64,000 nucleotides of DNA from Corallium rubrum (GCA_964035015.1 CAXIUP010000270.1:336001-400000), one strand, 5' to 3'. Positions 10,520-22,939 are shown, counted from the first letter of the stretch. The notes: generated by a model from the sequence alone, not told the origin. Made by a program: numbers and translations.

Positions 10520-13500
10520 ATGCCAAATAGATGTGTTGTTGGCGGCTGTTCTAATGTCCCTAGCGCAAAACAGGGAATTGCATTGCATTTCATACCATTC
10601 ACTGGAGACGAGAGGCCAGAAGCGAAAAAACGACGAAAGCAGTGGGTCGACTTTGTACGACTGAAGCGAGCAAAATGGGATCCGACTCCCAGCTCAAGCA
10701 TTTGTTCGGCCCACTTTCCGAAAGAAGACTTTACAGAAAGGTTTCTTGGTATTTCTGGTAAAATCCCTCGGTTGATTGCGGATGAAATTGGCGTCGTCGC
10801 AATTCCGAAATATCATATATCTGCTGAGGAAAAACCTCTGTCTGCTAGAGCCAAGAGAAAGGTAAGCGCGTACCTTTGAAATGTTTGTACATTTTGCTTT
10901 TGTAAGAAGAGACGAAATTCATTCGTCAACCTCTTGGTGTAACTGCAACTTAACGTATATCCAATTTTTAATAGATTGTGAAAGAAACTATGTCCAAGTT
11001 CATGATGACATCGACTGAGGATGTCGGTGAAAGTCAAGCTCGAAGTCACGCTAGCGCCATAGATCATGCATCGCAGCCGTTGAGCAAAGTAGAAGATTCT
11101 GAAGAGGAATTCGAAGGAAATGGCACAACAGAGGATGAGAGGCCTTTACTAGTTTTGCCAAACAAAGTACGTTTATATATGGGTTTAACCATTAAAACGC
11201 GCAAGTTGCGCCACAGCTAGATATTCAATTAGAGGTAATCGAGTTCAGTTGTCATAACACTGTCATGATCACTGTGTCTGTGATATTTTTTCTTTGCTCT
11301 AGCCAAAAGATGTTTCCACCCAAACAGACGGTTGTGTTGGATGCGCCTATTTAGTGAGAGAAAGGAGAAATCTATGGAATAAATATATTAAGCTAAAAGC
11401 TAAATTCAATGCAACGATCAAAGTGAAACGAACTAAAGGTAGTTAGACATGAAATATATACACACTGCAAGGGAAAACCCGTCTAATATTTCAATATTTA
11501 AACCCGTCTACGTTTTCTAATCTTGGCCGATATAAATAACCAACTTTTTTCCTTGGACCATTTTCAAACGGCTGGTGAATGAGCTTACATCATAAACTTT
11601 ATTCATGCACAGCCAAAACTTATTCAATTCCCACATTTCTAGGTGTTCAGTGTGATATCATTACGGAAATTGGCAGAGAACAGAAAACTGAAAGCGAAAC
11701 TCTACACGATGTAAATATGGAGCACAACACGGTTTCCGATGAGGAGGATTTCACTGAATACGAAGTAGACGACGAACCTACAGACGAGGATTTTGAGTAC
11801 GAAACCGAGACGGAATCTGAGTTGGAAATTGATTTGGATGAGAATAGGTAACGCAATTAAGGAAAAGATTGAGAATATTAACCCTTCCCCGTCTGGGAGG
11901 CTTTTCCCCAGCGAGTAGAATTGTCTTGTACACTAGCCATGCAGGCTAAAATCCAGAAAAGTTTGATGGAGAGTTAGGGAGATAGTATATAGTTAAGCTT
12001 TAAGAATAGCAATGCCAATGTATATATCCTTGGCAGCTTTGCTTTTGTATGGAACATTACCTGTTTTTCTTAAACAAATTTTAGGGTTTCTGCGAAGGAT
12101 ACAAATCTAAGACAGGAACCGAAATTCATCGTTTTCCTGTCTCAGTTGCTTTTGCTGTTTAAGTTCTGTCACTATTGCAAAACAGATAACCCCCTTGTGG
12201 AAGCTCGAAAAGCTGGAACTGCAGTGGTCATCGCAACAAATTGTCCGAATCCCAAATGTGGTCGGCAACAGGATGTTTGGAGAAGTCAACCTTTGATGCC
12301 TGGGTCGAGGGTAAATGCTGGTGATTTTCTTCTGTGTTTCTCTATTTTAGTTTCAGGAGGATCGCCCAGCAAAGTTATCCACTTGTTTCAGCAAATGGGA
12401 CTTTCCGGAATATCTCTCACTACCTATTTCGAACACCAACGCGTATGTATAACCCATCTGAACTGTACAATATTATAAGCCATTGGCACTGATTTATTTG
12501 GGGACAAACCTTTTTATTTTTGAGAGGGAGGTTGGGCAATTACAAAAAAAAAATAAATTGCCCAACCCCAGTAAACCCCCCCCCCCCCCCCTAAAAATTA
12601 GGATGGTCTATCCCTTAGAAAGCGCTTAGAAAACTGAAAATAAACCAAGCCCAAAGGCACTGTGAAAAATCATTTGAACAAATATTTGTCCAGCCAAAGT
12701 TTTACCACCATTCTTGGCTATATAAAATGTTAGTTAATTCCATGCTCTTTTCTCTTAAAGACAAAGCTGTTTCCTACAATCCTTCTTCATTGGAAAGATT
12801 ATCAGAGCAAAATTCTAGATCGTCTTAAAAATTTAGAATCATCTTTGGTGATATCTGGTGATGGAAGACATGATAGCATGGGCCACAGTGCTAAATATGG
12901 TGCTTACACAATACTTTGCTGTACTTCGCCTCAAATAATCGATTTTAGCTTGGTCCAGGTAATTAACACTGTCACCAATAAATTCAAATTTAAATAGAAA
13001 TTATGTCAGGGTCACAATGCATGTGTATAGTTTTGTTAGCCCCATGTCTTGAATGTGTACATAGTAAATAGATAGCTCATATATGAGGTCTCGAAATATC
13101 TACTAATCAATGTGCAATTTATTAACCATGTACAATATGTTTCTATTTTAGAGAAATGAAGTAGGGAGCAGTCCTGCTATGGAATATGCAGCTTTTCAGA
13201 GATGTATGGACTTTCTCCTTGGTCAAGGTTTAGAGATATCCACCCTTGTGTCAGACAGACATCAGAGCATTGCAAAACACATGAGGGAGAAACTGCCCAA
13301 CATAATCCATTATTTTGATGTATGGCATTTGAAAAAGAGTAAGTCGTAAATCATCCTCGAGTGAACAGTTCATGTGAACAGTCTAAAGGTTGCTGCCAAT
13401 TAATTGTCCCTATTTGCATCACCATGAACAATATTCTTAGCCTGTGAGGGGGCTCGTTTATGATGTAGGGCAGCAACCTTTCAATTGTTTACACAAGCTG

Positions 13501-15297
13501 TTCTAAATAAGGGAGAAACTGGCTCCTTGCAGTGAGTGAGCCACATTTTTGTGCTCAAATGTCTTGTTCAATATAGTAAAACACTTACTGAATTCATCTT
13601 TGTCCAATACATTTAGTTTCAACTTGCATGCAAGGCTTGACCTTTGGTGTCATCCAAATGTGAATGATCAACTTAAGCATTTATCTTATTTGGCTTGGAT
13701 AAATCCAATAAGTAACAATTAATAATATATATAAACATATATATGTATATATTTATTCCTAGAATTGCATAAGATCTTGACTAAATTGGTGAAGGAAGCT
13801 GACTGTACAGAATTGTCTGAGTGGGTACAACCCTGTGAAAATCACCTCTATTGGAGTGCCACATCAACTCATTCTGGAAATGGTAGGATTATATTGGCAA
13901 AGTTCAAATCTTTTCTGAGCCATATTGTTGACAAGCACGATGAATTGGATGACCCTTTATACAACAAATGTGCCCATGGTGATCTGACACCAAGAAAGTG
14001 GATTCTACCTAGTATGTTCAACTACCTTCATACCATTTACATTGTACAGTACTTGAAGGGGCAGATGTTGGGCAAATAACCTGAAGTGCTATTAAAGCAC
14101 AACCCTTGCCCTTTAATGCGTAAGGCAAGGTTATGGTTAACCCATGAAGAATGAGATCACCTAGTGGCATCAGCCAGAATAAAAAGCTAATCTGTTGCCT
14201 TGCCACAATGGGTTAATCATTCCACAATAACATACTGATGTGCCTTCAGTACTTGTTTACAAAACTGTTAACTCTGGTATTACTTTCTACATATTTTAGA
14301 CTCTCCAGCCTATACAAAACTATGTAGTGCCATGCTTAACAAGTCATTGATGAAGGGTATACAGCAAGCGTCACCTTTGGAGCAGACAAGTTGTTTGGAA
14401 GGATTTCACTCTGTTGTCAATCAGTTTTCCCCTAAAATGAATGCTTCTTCTTTTTCTGGTATTTTCTGCAGGTATATTTCTGTGTATATATGTATATACT
14501 GTAAGTTATTTTCTCTGGTTATAAAATCAGTTAGCTACATTTATTTATTTAACAACATTTTTTGACAGATGTAACATATTTTAATGCTTTGTTTTCCAAT
14601 TTTGGTGCCTATGTTATCTAGACATATCCTGGCAGCTTTACATTTTAATTACAATTTATTTCGAGTTGGCAAGAAGAATAAGGATGGTTCACAACAGGTT
14701 AAGATTACTTATCCAAAATTCAAAGATGGCAATGCTACTGTAAGGGAAGTTAAAGTGAACCAAAACTTCGGTATGAGATAATGGAAACTCTGGATTTCTA
14801 CAACTTTTTCCATTTTAATTAATTGTGTTGTTGATATTAACCACCCATTCCCCTATTTTTGTCATATTTAGGATATGTTGAAGAAATATACCAAACATAT
14901 ATAACAGCATGTTCAAACAACACTCTCGAAGATGCCTGTATGAAGTTGAAGCAGATGACACCAGCTCCAATGAATACAATGTTCGAGAAGGAGACAAGAG
15001 AAGTAGCCATCAAGAGACAGGAGACAAGAAAAAACCTTGTTGTGGAAAATGTCCCACCAACAACACCATGTATGCTCCCCTGCTATTTAAATTTATTTTT
15101 GTTAAAATGGTAATTAATGTAATTTTGTGTTATATTTTTCAGTGTCAGAAGTACTTGCTCAGGAACAGGCAGCAAAAGCCGCATCAAGAACATCAGTTAC
15201 AGCAAGAGCACCCCCACGATGCTCCGTCTGTAAAAATTTGATGAAAGGACACAAAAATGTGCAAGACTGTCCAAGAAATCAAAAAGCCCTACAGTGA
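10520..15297 (+). CDS. Kolobok transposase (THAP plus DDE), 12 exons, 846 aa
   Basis: Cut-and-paste transposase acting in the nucleus. Exons by GT-AG sites and phase: 10520-10861, 10975-11166, 11303-11438, 11643-11847, 12085-12442, 12761-12958, 13152-13338, 13763-14011, 14300-14471, 14622-14770, 14872-15069, 15143-15297. They total 2541 nt with no internal stop. Residues 1-90 are a THAP zinc finger (MPNRCVVGGCSN ... SSICSAHF). I chose the ATG at 10520 because THAP domains begin MPxxC; an upstream in-frame ATG at 10493 exists. Residues 140-290 are an acidic linker. A Cys-rich block (CKTDNP, CPNPKCG) and WRSQPLMPG precede the DDE core: Asp about 445 (SGDGRHDSMGHSAKYG), Asp about 512 (TLVSDRHQSIAKHMR, then FDVWHLKK) and Glu about 656 (TSCLEGFHSVVNQF). 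The C-terminus has a Cys-x2-Cys-x6-His-x5-Cys knuckle. AATAAA lies at 15404. It looks functional. Confidence 0.9.
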
Positions 15298-15476
15298 CTT
15301 ATGTACTGACTTATCTGTTTATACACCATTTGTAACTTAATAGTAATAATACACAAATTTACTGCACAGCAATTTACCACATTAATTTACAGTTTACCAC
15401 AAAAATAAAAACATAATTCAACAACAACATATTCCAACACATGATTCAAGATGTTTTTAATACTGATACATGTACA

Positions 15477-16421
15477 CTATGAACTGTCCTCCTCTACAAA
15501 TCCCACAAAGTCTTCCTCCACATTAGGCAAGAATCGCCTCCTTATCTGCTCGTAAGCACAGGCTGGCAAGGGATATCTTTTATTTCCCAGATGCCCAAAA
15601 ACAAGCCATACAAAACTTCTGTAAGCTGTGCTGCGAAAGAACCTACAAATTAACATATTTAAAAGTAACTATGTTTATAAAAGGGTAGAATTTAAAGTTA
15701 TTCACGTAAAATAGGGATTTTTCACATTTGCGACCATGTATTAAACCTGAAATAAGTTTCACCTACCTATCTTCTGTGCTCGTTTGGCGGTATTCTTGCT
15801 TCTGTCTCGTACGCAATTTTGTTGCTGTTAAACGAAGCGACCACTTGTCCAGACATACAGTGTCGAAACCAGGATGGTTTATTATACACGATGGTGGGTT
15901 CTCAACTTCTTGTAGAACAAGCTCACTATTCAAACATGTCCTACACTCCTCGATTTCCATACAACACTGACACTCTTTAGCGTTGCGAAGAAGCTGAACG
16001 GCACAGTTACCACATTTACACCTGAAATTTCACAGCAAACATGAAAGTACACAATGGAATAAAACACAAAGCAAGACAAACAAACGTACTTCACGACACG
16101 CACAACAACAACATCGTCATCGTCAAGTACTCACCACTTACGCACTTCTTCTGTCCCATCGAGTCTCTTTTGCAGTTCCTTCAGACGCTCGTCGTAGCTT
16201 TTCTTTTTTTCGCTGTATTCAGCCAGCCATTCTTCGTCGGCAACTGGTTCATTAGCATATGGACCAACCTCTGGTTCACGATCGTCCATTGCCGTAGCTT
16301 CCCCCACAGTTCCCTCTACTTCAGTTGGGTCGTTGATTGTATACGGCCCGGGAATATAGTTCCAATCAGAGTCGTCAGTTTGGTAACTTTCATTCTCCGT
16401 GTCTGAACTTGATGAGGACAT
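15477..16421 (-). CDS. P2X7-type ballast-domain protein of the Kolobok, 235 aa
   Basis: Three exons: 16421-16135, 16021-15767 and 15642-15477, all with GT-AG sites, 708 nt in frame. The ATG at 16421-16419 is the first after the right inverted repeat. Residues 1-70 are Ser/Asp/Glu-rich and 70-95 are a short charged helix (EYSEKKKSYDERLKELQ). From residue 96 the protein matches the cytoplasmic zinc-binding ballast domain of P2X7 receptors: WCKCGNC, a CQCCME pair, SCIINHPGFDTVCLDKW, then FFRSTAYRSFVWLVFGHLG, LPACAYEQIRRRF and a final GFVEED. No membrane segments or channel part are present. It is transcribed toward the transposase, stop to stop, so the two are probably co-mobilised. Its role in transposition is unknown; a DNA- or protein-binding helper is a guess. 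Confidence 0.88.
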
Positions 16422-16504
16422 TTTGAGCGTCACAAACTTACAATATTAGCTCGAAACACAAGATAAATCACACTACTTTAATAGGAAGCTGAGATGTTGA
16501 TTTA

Positions 16505-16703
16505 CTATTGTGACGTATTAGTTACCAGTTCTCGACTTTCGCGGTTTGAAAAATTTGTTGCCGTTAAAATTTGAATTTTCCGATTTTCAACCCGCTATAA
16601 CTTAGTGAAAACAAGTTCGAATTTGAATCTGTTTTCGATTTTTAATATCAACGCGTCAAGAAGATCCTAAAAACGTGAAGTCTCATTTGGTCGCATAGAC
16701 ACT
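16505..16703 (-). repeat. Kolobok right terminal inverted repeat
   Basis: Inverted counterpart of 9884-10080. The element ends at GACACT directly before TTAA (16704-16707). Confidence 0.85.
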
Positions 16704-16775
16704 TTAAGCTTACTGTACAGTATTAATCAGCATCAGGATCGGTATACAGTAGTGTAGGAATCACAGTAAACTTAC

Positions 16776-16951
16776 TAGTTTATTTGTGTTTGAAACGATG
16801 GCGGTTCGCTATAGCTCTCGTCACTCTTTCTCTGGTCTCCATTTTTCTTATCTTCGTTTGGAAATGCATCAACAGTATCACACAGCAATAAAATAGTTAT
16901 TCCAAACGCAGTCCATACAGGTGGAAGCCAGACACGGCTCGGTGGAGACAT
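16776..16951 (-). CDS. Exon 1 of the RAG1-like gene
   Basis: An ATG at 16951, preceded in frame by a TGA, opens 58 codons plus two bases: MSPPSRVWLPPVWTAF, a hydrophobic stretch (GITILLLC), then a charged tail (NEDKKNGDQRKSDESYSEPP). It ends at donor TA/GTAAGT (GT at 16775-16774). The two leftover bases TA join exactly with C at 9775 to give Tyr and the open frame KLLYELS of the main exon, so I assign both to one gene. The first intron (9776-16775) contains the whole Kolobok element. The hydrophobic stretch looks like a signal or membrane segment, which would be odd for a nuclear transposase. A separate secreted-protein gene cannot be excluded. Confidence 0.5.
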
Positions 16952-17440
16952 CAGTCACGATTATGCAAAAACAGCCCTCAAACAATGCCGATTTGCCATA
17001 AAAAATTTCCCTCCAAAATTTAAAAATTTGGCACCAAAATGATCAGTAGAACCTAGGCCTCCTTTATCCGACCGTACATTTTGACATTCTGGAGGATGTG
17101 AATGAGTTTTGTCGCTTAAACTGCTGGCCGAGCAGTCATGACTTAATGACGGCTATCGCCATGTCAACATATACGAAGCTCATTTGCCATGGATTTTTTT
17201 CAGATTTTCTAATACTTTATAACAAATTCAGATAGAATGATAAATAGATTGCCTTGATTCGTGCGTACATTTAAAGAAAGTAATGTACAACAGGAAAAAT
17301 CTTTCACTTTAACTCAAGATTTCATGATTTTTGAATATTTCACAGTGAAAATCTGGGAGCCTGGGAACGAAAATAAAATGAATAGGCAAATGTCACACGA
17401 TATTTTGCCATGTAACATTTGGACGATACGTACATTAGTT
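16952..17440. other. No gene seen
   Basis: Presumed 5' flank of the RAG1-like gene. No element border was recognised. Confidence 0.4.
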
Positions 17441-17936
17441 ACTAATTCCGAATAAAGCACTATATCGTCTGTCCACCGTTGCGTGCTCTTTAGATTACGC
17501 ATAAATAACTAATTAATAATACCTCTTTAGATGTGTTTTGCCAACACACAGCACAAAATTGCGCATCTTGATCTTCAACGGTGTTGGAATATTTTGCGAG
17601 AGACTGAGAATAGAGCAAATAAGATATTATATTGAACTGTTTGCATGTCTAGATGTCGTGTGGGTGTCCGTGTCGTATTACATTTGGAAACGTGTTTTTC
17701 AAAACATGTTTAAATATTTTCTGTTTGTCCGAATTTGAGTTGATTAGTGATGCGGCTGAAAATTGTCTTAGAGACCTACATAAAAGATGAGGAGCTATTT
17801 CGAAACAGGTTGGTTGGCCCTGGCCTTGCTGGTTAGCCCAACAACTACAAAATACAGGTTTAATAATAATAAGCACGGAGTGGAGCAAATAAGATATTAA
17901 TATGTTGAACTGTTTGCATGTCTAGATGTCGTGTAG

Positions 17937-18507
17937 GTGTCCGTGTCCGAACTGTCTGACGTTTCACTACTTTTTAAGAATAAGAATGGTCTTATTAATG
18001 TTAACTTTGATAAATACTTTACACCTGCGTGTCCTTCTCACAATACTAGGAACTTTGATCCTAATAATTACCGTCCTATGACCACCCACAAACAAAATTA
18101 TTTTAGGCCTAGATGTTCTTTCTTTCCGAGAACCATCAGCCTTTGGAATAGTTTGTCTACAACTATCAAATGCTGCAGTAATATTAGTCAGTAAGTTAAA
18201 GTGTTACTATAAGGATAAGCTCTCAACTTACCAGCCGCCATAGTCAACTTGTTTTTCTTTTTTTTCTACTTTTTTTTTAAGTTTTCTTTTTAATTTTTTT
18301 TTATTTTTTTTTATTTAATTACTTTCTTAAACTTATAACATTCTAATTGTAATCCAGCACTATATATTACCGTTTCTCAACTTATTTGGGGGGAAATGTC
18401 AATTGGGGCGATAGTCCTGTTTTTCTCCCAGCCATGTTACTTGTTGTATTCATGTGATGTAATGTTGTGGCAAAGCAAATAAATTAAATAAATTAAATTA
18501 AATCAAA
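17937..18507 (+). mobile_element. CR1/L2-like LINE, 3' end only
   Basis: An open frame at about 17937-18190 reads NYRPMTTHKQNYFRPRCS then FFPRTISLWNSLS and stops. This is the characteristic C-terminal tail of reverse transcriptases of CR1/L2/Jockey-type LINEs. T-rich sequence follows, then a simple tail of AAATTAA units at about 18476-18505. The rest of the ORF is absent, as in the usual 5' truncation. A 70-bp segment repeated at about 17612-17682 and 17880-17945 lies just upstream. Confidence 0.75.
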
Positions 18508-18786
18508 CTGATCGCTTGAATCTGTCGAATCCGGCACTATAAGTTTTGTCTACTAAATATATTAGATCCGTTGTTTAATTTTCGGAAAAACGGCCTTGTT
18601 TACATTACTATATTAGCAAACCTTCGGCGTTTCCTGTACCGCTGCAGTTCATAGAACACCATAGATTTGACTTGTCACAATCTATGCTATTATGCATTGC
18701 CATATAGCCTTGCTATAGTACACATAGGCTACGCCAAGCTGTCAGAAATCAGTTGCCCGAGTGAACGCCTGAGCAGGCGTCTTCTT

Positions 18787-18788
<2 letters not shown>

Positions 18789-18826
<38 letters not shown>
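18789..18826. repeat. (AT)n microsatellite
   Basis: About 19 AT dinucleotides. Confidence 0.95.
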
Positions 18827-18830
<4 letters not shown>

Positions 18831-19290
18831 AGCCTGCAGATGATCAAGTAGATCGAAAACGTTTATTTCTTCGCGAATTGTAAAATCAAACATTTTGCTT
18901 TCACAGAATGCAGGAAATGCCATTTCAGCGACTCTAGATGTTCAAAACATTTTGTGGTCCTGCCCCCAGACCTTCTAGCAGGGCTCCGGTTTCGCTCTCG
19001 GACATCCGCTACAGCACCACGCGGTCGACGACAAGATTTGCCCTCCCTTTTCCAAAATCCTGAAACCGCCCATGAAAACGACTATCGTCATTGTTTGTTG
19101 TTATTCTTTTTAACTTCTATACGTTCTAATGAGTTTGAAGATAATGCTGAAATACTACTGATTATTTTAGCAATAAACATTCTATGGGGTTGGTTGTCAC
19201 ATTTTATTTAAATCCGTAAAAACTTAGAACCACAACATTTTTTACGTTGATTTACATTTTGTTTACCCTTGGAATAAACAATACAATTCT
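18827..19290. other. No gene seen
   Basis: An 85-codon frame at 18954-19211 shows no motif and is not called. Confidence 0.4.
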
Positions 19291-19791
19291 TTAAAGCACC
19301 TTATGAGGCGAAAATTCAGTCCAGACTGTATTACTATTTATAAGAATACTTAAAATGACGAAGTAACGTCTTGCGGTTTTTGGTTTCCTTGCTTCGTTTT
19401 TGAAATATTTCAGTTTGATTGACATGCAAATTAAATATTTTGACGCCACACATGTAATGAGTTATCGGATAAGGTTATATATCGTTGCTATTAGCAAACC
19501 AAATTAATTCGAAGGGAGCATGTGGGTGGGTTTCTCAGCTCCCACAAACTAAACATTAAATTTTTAAGTGATTTCGTTCTATAATAGCAATGACTCAAAC
19601 CTTCTCCAATAACTCATCATATATGACGAAGTTGTTGAATTTGCACATCAAACAACCTGAAACATCTCAACAACGAAGCAAGGAATTTGAAGCAAACGAA
19701 AAACTAGAAAAAATGTTACTCTCTCATTTTAATTGTTCTTTAAAGTGAGACATATTTCGTGTAATATACGCTTATATGAGCTAATTTAATT
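19291..19791. mobile_element. Degraded Kolobok-type MITE
   Basis: Starts TTAA-AGCACCTTATGAGGCG. It shares its body with the elements at 21216 and 36996, including the palindromic pair GGTTTCCTTGCTTCG / GAAGCAAGGAA and the inner block GTTACTCTCTCATTTTAA. The right end near 19791 is eroded but still ends in TTTAA. Confidence 0.6.
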
Positions 19792-20213
19792 ATTGAAACG
19801 TTGGCTTGTTCCTGTCTCCAACATATAATATCACAAAATATACAATAAGCCAGTTTGAAGCTTCGACTGTGTATTAAATATGGCTCGGGATAGAACTTTG
19901 TTCGATTATAACATGAGGCTGAGACCAGAGTAAGGAAGATATATCTTTCATGATTTCAATTAAACGTCGTTAGTTAGGAAATATTTTGCTTATTGATTGT
20001 TTTTTACGATTAAAAATCAAGTTTTTGAAATTGTACACATTGGGCCTTAATATTTGTTAAATTTACCATCATGCTTAATGAACAGAATTTTTGAAACTCC
20101 GAACTGGCTTATACTACTACGTGTTAGTGTCTATATGTTAGTCTCTGTATCTTTTAAAACATTCTATAAAAGGTACCTTTTAGAAAAATCAAGAATGCAA
20201 AATTCTTCTTTAC
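19792..20213. other. No gene seen
   Basis: AT-rich, nothing recognised. Confidence 0.4.
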
Positions 20214-20366
<153 letters not shown>

Positions 20367-20969
20367 ATAATACTTTCTTTTTGCATCATTTGTTATAAGT
20401 AATGTTTAAAGGCGAACTGCAGTCAAAAAATGAATTATTTTTAAATAAAACTTTTCAATGCAATTTTTGAAAAATATTAGTAGTTTGCGATATTTGCTCT
20501 AGTACTCGAAAAATGACCACTCAGTTTTCATGTTCAGCGGGATGTTGTTTTCAATTTTGACGTCATATCGTCATAGTCAAATTAAAATTTATGACGTTAA
20601 ATTGAAAAAAAAAAACAGATAAAAATTCATACAAGCAAAAAAGGTTTAAGAAACCAGGCAATACAAACGTCTCAAAAAGATTACATGCACAGCAATCGGG
20701 ATGCCATTACAGAAGAGCCCTATTGATAAATGGTTTGTGGGAGAGGCACTGCAAAGGCCAGGACCTCCAAAAGTGCACCTCGTATTTTTCAACTCCAGCT
20801 GGCTTCCTGCTTTCCCACTGTGTCTATATCGATAGATACCTTTTATATGTGCTATTTATAGTCAGATAAAGTCTACCATGATGTCTTTATTGATATTTAG
20901 ATCTATCCTTCTTGTTGGTTTAGGAAATTTGCTAAAACATTTCTATTTTTGTAGTGTGAAAGCAAAGAA

Positions 20970-21211
20970 GAAAGACTTTCTCAAGAAAAATTTTAATACC
21001 TGACATCATAAGTAGATCGACTATTTTAAGAAGACGACCCCTTATTTAAAAAGGCAACCTTGTAAAAAAGTCGACCCCATAAAAAAATTGCCCCTCAAAA
21101 ATATACGACCCATAAAAATGACGACTCCATAATATAATTGACCTCGTAAAAAAGAAGGCCCCGTAAAAAGACGACTCTTTAAAAATTATGACCACTAAAA
21201 AGACGGCCCAT
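20970..21211. repeat. Degenerate minisatellite, GACGACCCCNTAAAAA type
   Basis: About ten diverged 16-22-bp units based on GACGACCCCATAAAAA run up to the MITE at 21216 and continue for one unit after it (21692-21710). The same motif family reappears at 35155-35262. Confidence 0.6.
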
Positions 21212-21215
21212 TTAA

Positions 21216-21687
21216 AGTGCCTATGAAACGAAAATCAAGTTTGTCTTATTTGAAAGAACACTTAAAATGATAGAGTAACATATTTTGAAGTTTCTGGTTT
21301 CCTTGCTTTGTTCTTGAGATATTTCAATTTGTTTGATATGTAAATTAAACATTTTGACTTTACACTTGCATAATGAGTTATCGAAAAAAAGTTATATCTT
21401 TGCTATTGTCAAATATAATCACTTGAAAATCTACATAGTGTTCTGGGCGACACACACCCTCATGCTGCCTTCGAATTAATTTGGTTTGATATTAGCAAAG
21501 ATATATAGCTTTTGTCGATAACTCATTATGCACATCAGTGTGACGTCAAAATGTTTAATTTGCAATCAAACCAACTGAAATATCTCAAGAACGAAGCAAG
21601 GAAATAAAAAAACTTCAAAATATTTTACTCTTTCATTTTAAGTGTTCTTTCAAATAAGACAAACTTAATTTTCGTTTCATAGCCACT
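21216..21687. mobile_element. Kolobok-type MITE, 472 bp
   Basis: TTAA at 21212-21215 and 21688-21691. Inverted ends start AGTGCCTATGAAACGAAAAT and AGTGGCTATGAAACGAAAAT, sharing the AGTGnCTATG start of the autonomous Kolobok at 9884. The inverted similarity covers most of the element. It has no coding capacity and is inserted in the degenerate minisatellite. Confidence 0.85.
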
Positions 21688-21759
21688 TTAAACGGACGAC
21701 CCCATTTTTTCAAATTTTAAAATACGGCTAAACCAGAAATACATTAACGCAACAACCCC

Positions 21760-22900
21760 TCACCCGCTTTTACATACGTTTACGTAACACCACCGCCCCC
21801 TATTAAAATAAGTACACCTCACCTGATCTGTTTTTGTATACAAGTATAAACCCCCTTCCCTCCTTTACAACCTGTTTTATATACATATATAGTTGTTCTA
21901 TTATTGACCAATTTCCAAAGAAATTTTTTCCAAAATGTATAGCAGTGGTTGAGGAAAAACTTGTGCTGCGACTTAGTACCAGAAACTTATAGCAAAAATA
22001 AAACAATGACAGAGGCTTATATAAAGGTGACTATTAAACTGTTTTAATATATCAGAGAGAAAAGTATGAGAAAGAAAAAACTATAATGCAAAGTTTTGCT
22101 CGAACATTTGGAAAAAACACCTGGGAAAATGTATATTGTTTGACAAGATTTTTGCTGTTTTAAACTGAGTCACTGAAAAGGTTTTGGATATATACCGACT
22201 CTAATCAGCTAAACAAAACTGGCAAGATAAATACGAATTACATAACCGTTAAATTTTCGTTTGACTCTTCTCAGATGCTTATACTGCAAACACTGCCACT
22301 TCAATTTGTCTTTTTAACTACGGCGTTTGGTTTCTCCTGGTTTTCTCATTCGGTTAATTCTTGACAAAAAATAATCCGTTAAGCGTTATCTTCGAAATGT
22401 AAAAAGCTATTTGTTTTATTCTCTCTCGAGATAAGTAAGTTATCAGTCACATTTGTCGGCATCTTTTCCGGTCTTTATCGCAATTTTTCTTGCTTTTCTG
22501 ATGTTTTCTGGTCGTGTTTAGTATTGTTGGTTCATCCCACTGCAACACCTCTTCTTGGCTTTCTTTCTTCGGTATTTTCGAGGGCTGCGTTTAAGAGGGC
22601 TGGAATTTACCTCGCGTTGACTTGTTTACTGACTTGTGCAACTTTCCCACAGAGCCCGAAATCATGTTTTCTCAAACGCGATTTGAATTTATAAGAAGCA
22701 CATGAACAAACACAACTTATAAAATAAAAAAATTGACAAAATATATCAGTAAAGGCAAACTTTACCGCGTATACTTGGCTTCGATTTGCCAGCGCTCCTA
22801 AGAGGGCCAGCCCAGCCCTCTTGAGTGCGTTTACATGGGAAATTTCCAGCTCTCGCAGGCGAGAGGAAAGTGACGTGCCATTACTAGCCGTTCTGATTAT
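21760..22900. other. No gene seen
   Basis: A 98-codon minus frame at 22607-22903 overlaps repeat-like sequence and has no motif. Nothing else is supported. Confidence 0.4.
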
Positions 22901-22939
22901 CATTTGTCATTCAACAAATGTTGTGTAAGGACGCTACCA

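Larger units (their letters stand above)
9884..16703 (+). mobile_element. Complete Kolobok DNA transposon, 6.82 kb
   Basis: A TTAA at 9880-9883 and another at 16704-16707 flank the element, the target duplication typical of Kolobok. Both ends start AGTGTCTATGCGACCAAATG reading inward and are identical for the first 26 bases. Weaker similarity continues for about 200 bp, ending in a shared GTGACGT...CACAATAGTAA block near 10070 and 16510. Inside are two convergent, apparently intact genes: the THAP-DDE transposase (10520-15297, plus) and a ballast-domain protein (15477-16421, minus), with stops 180 bp apart. The element lies in intron 1 of a RAG1-like gene. Intact frames and perfect outer ends suggest recent activity. 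Confidence 0.92.
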
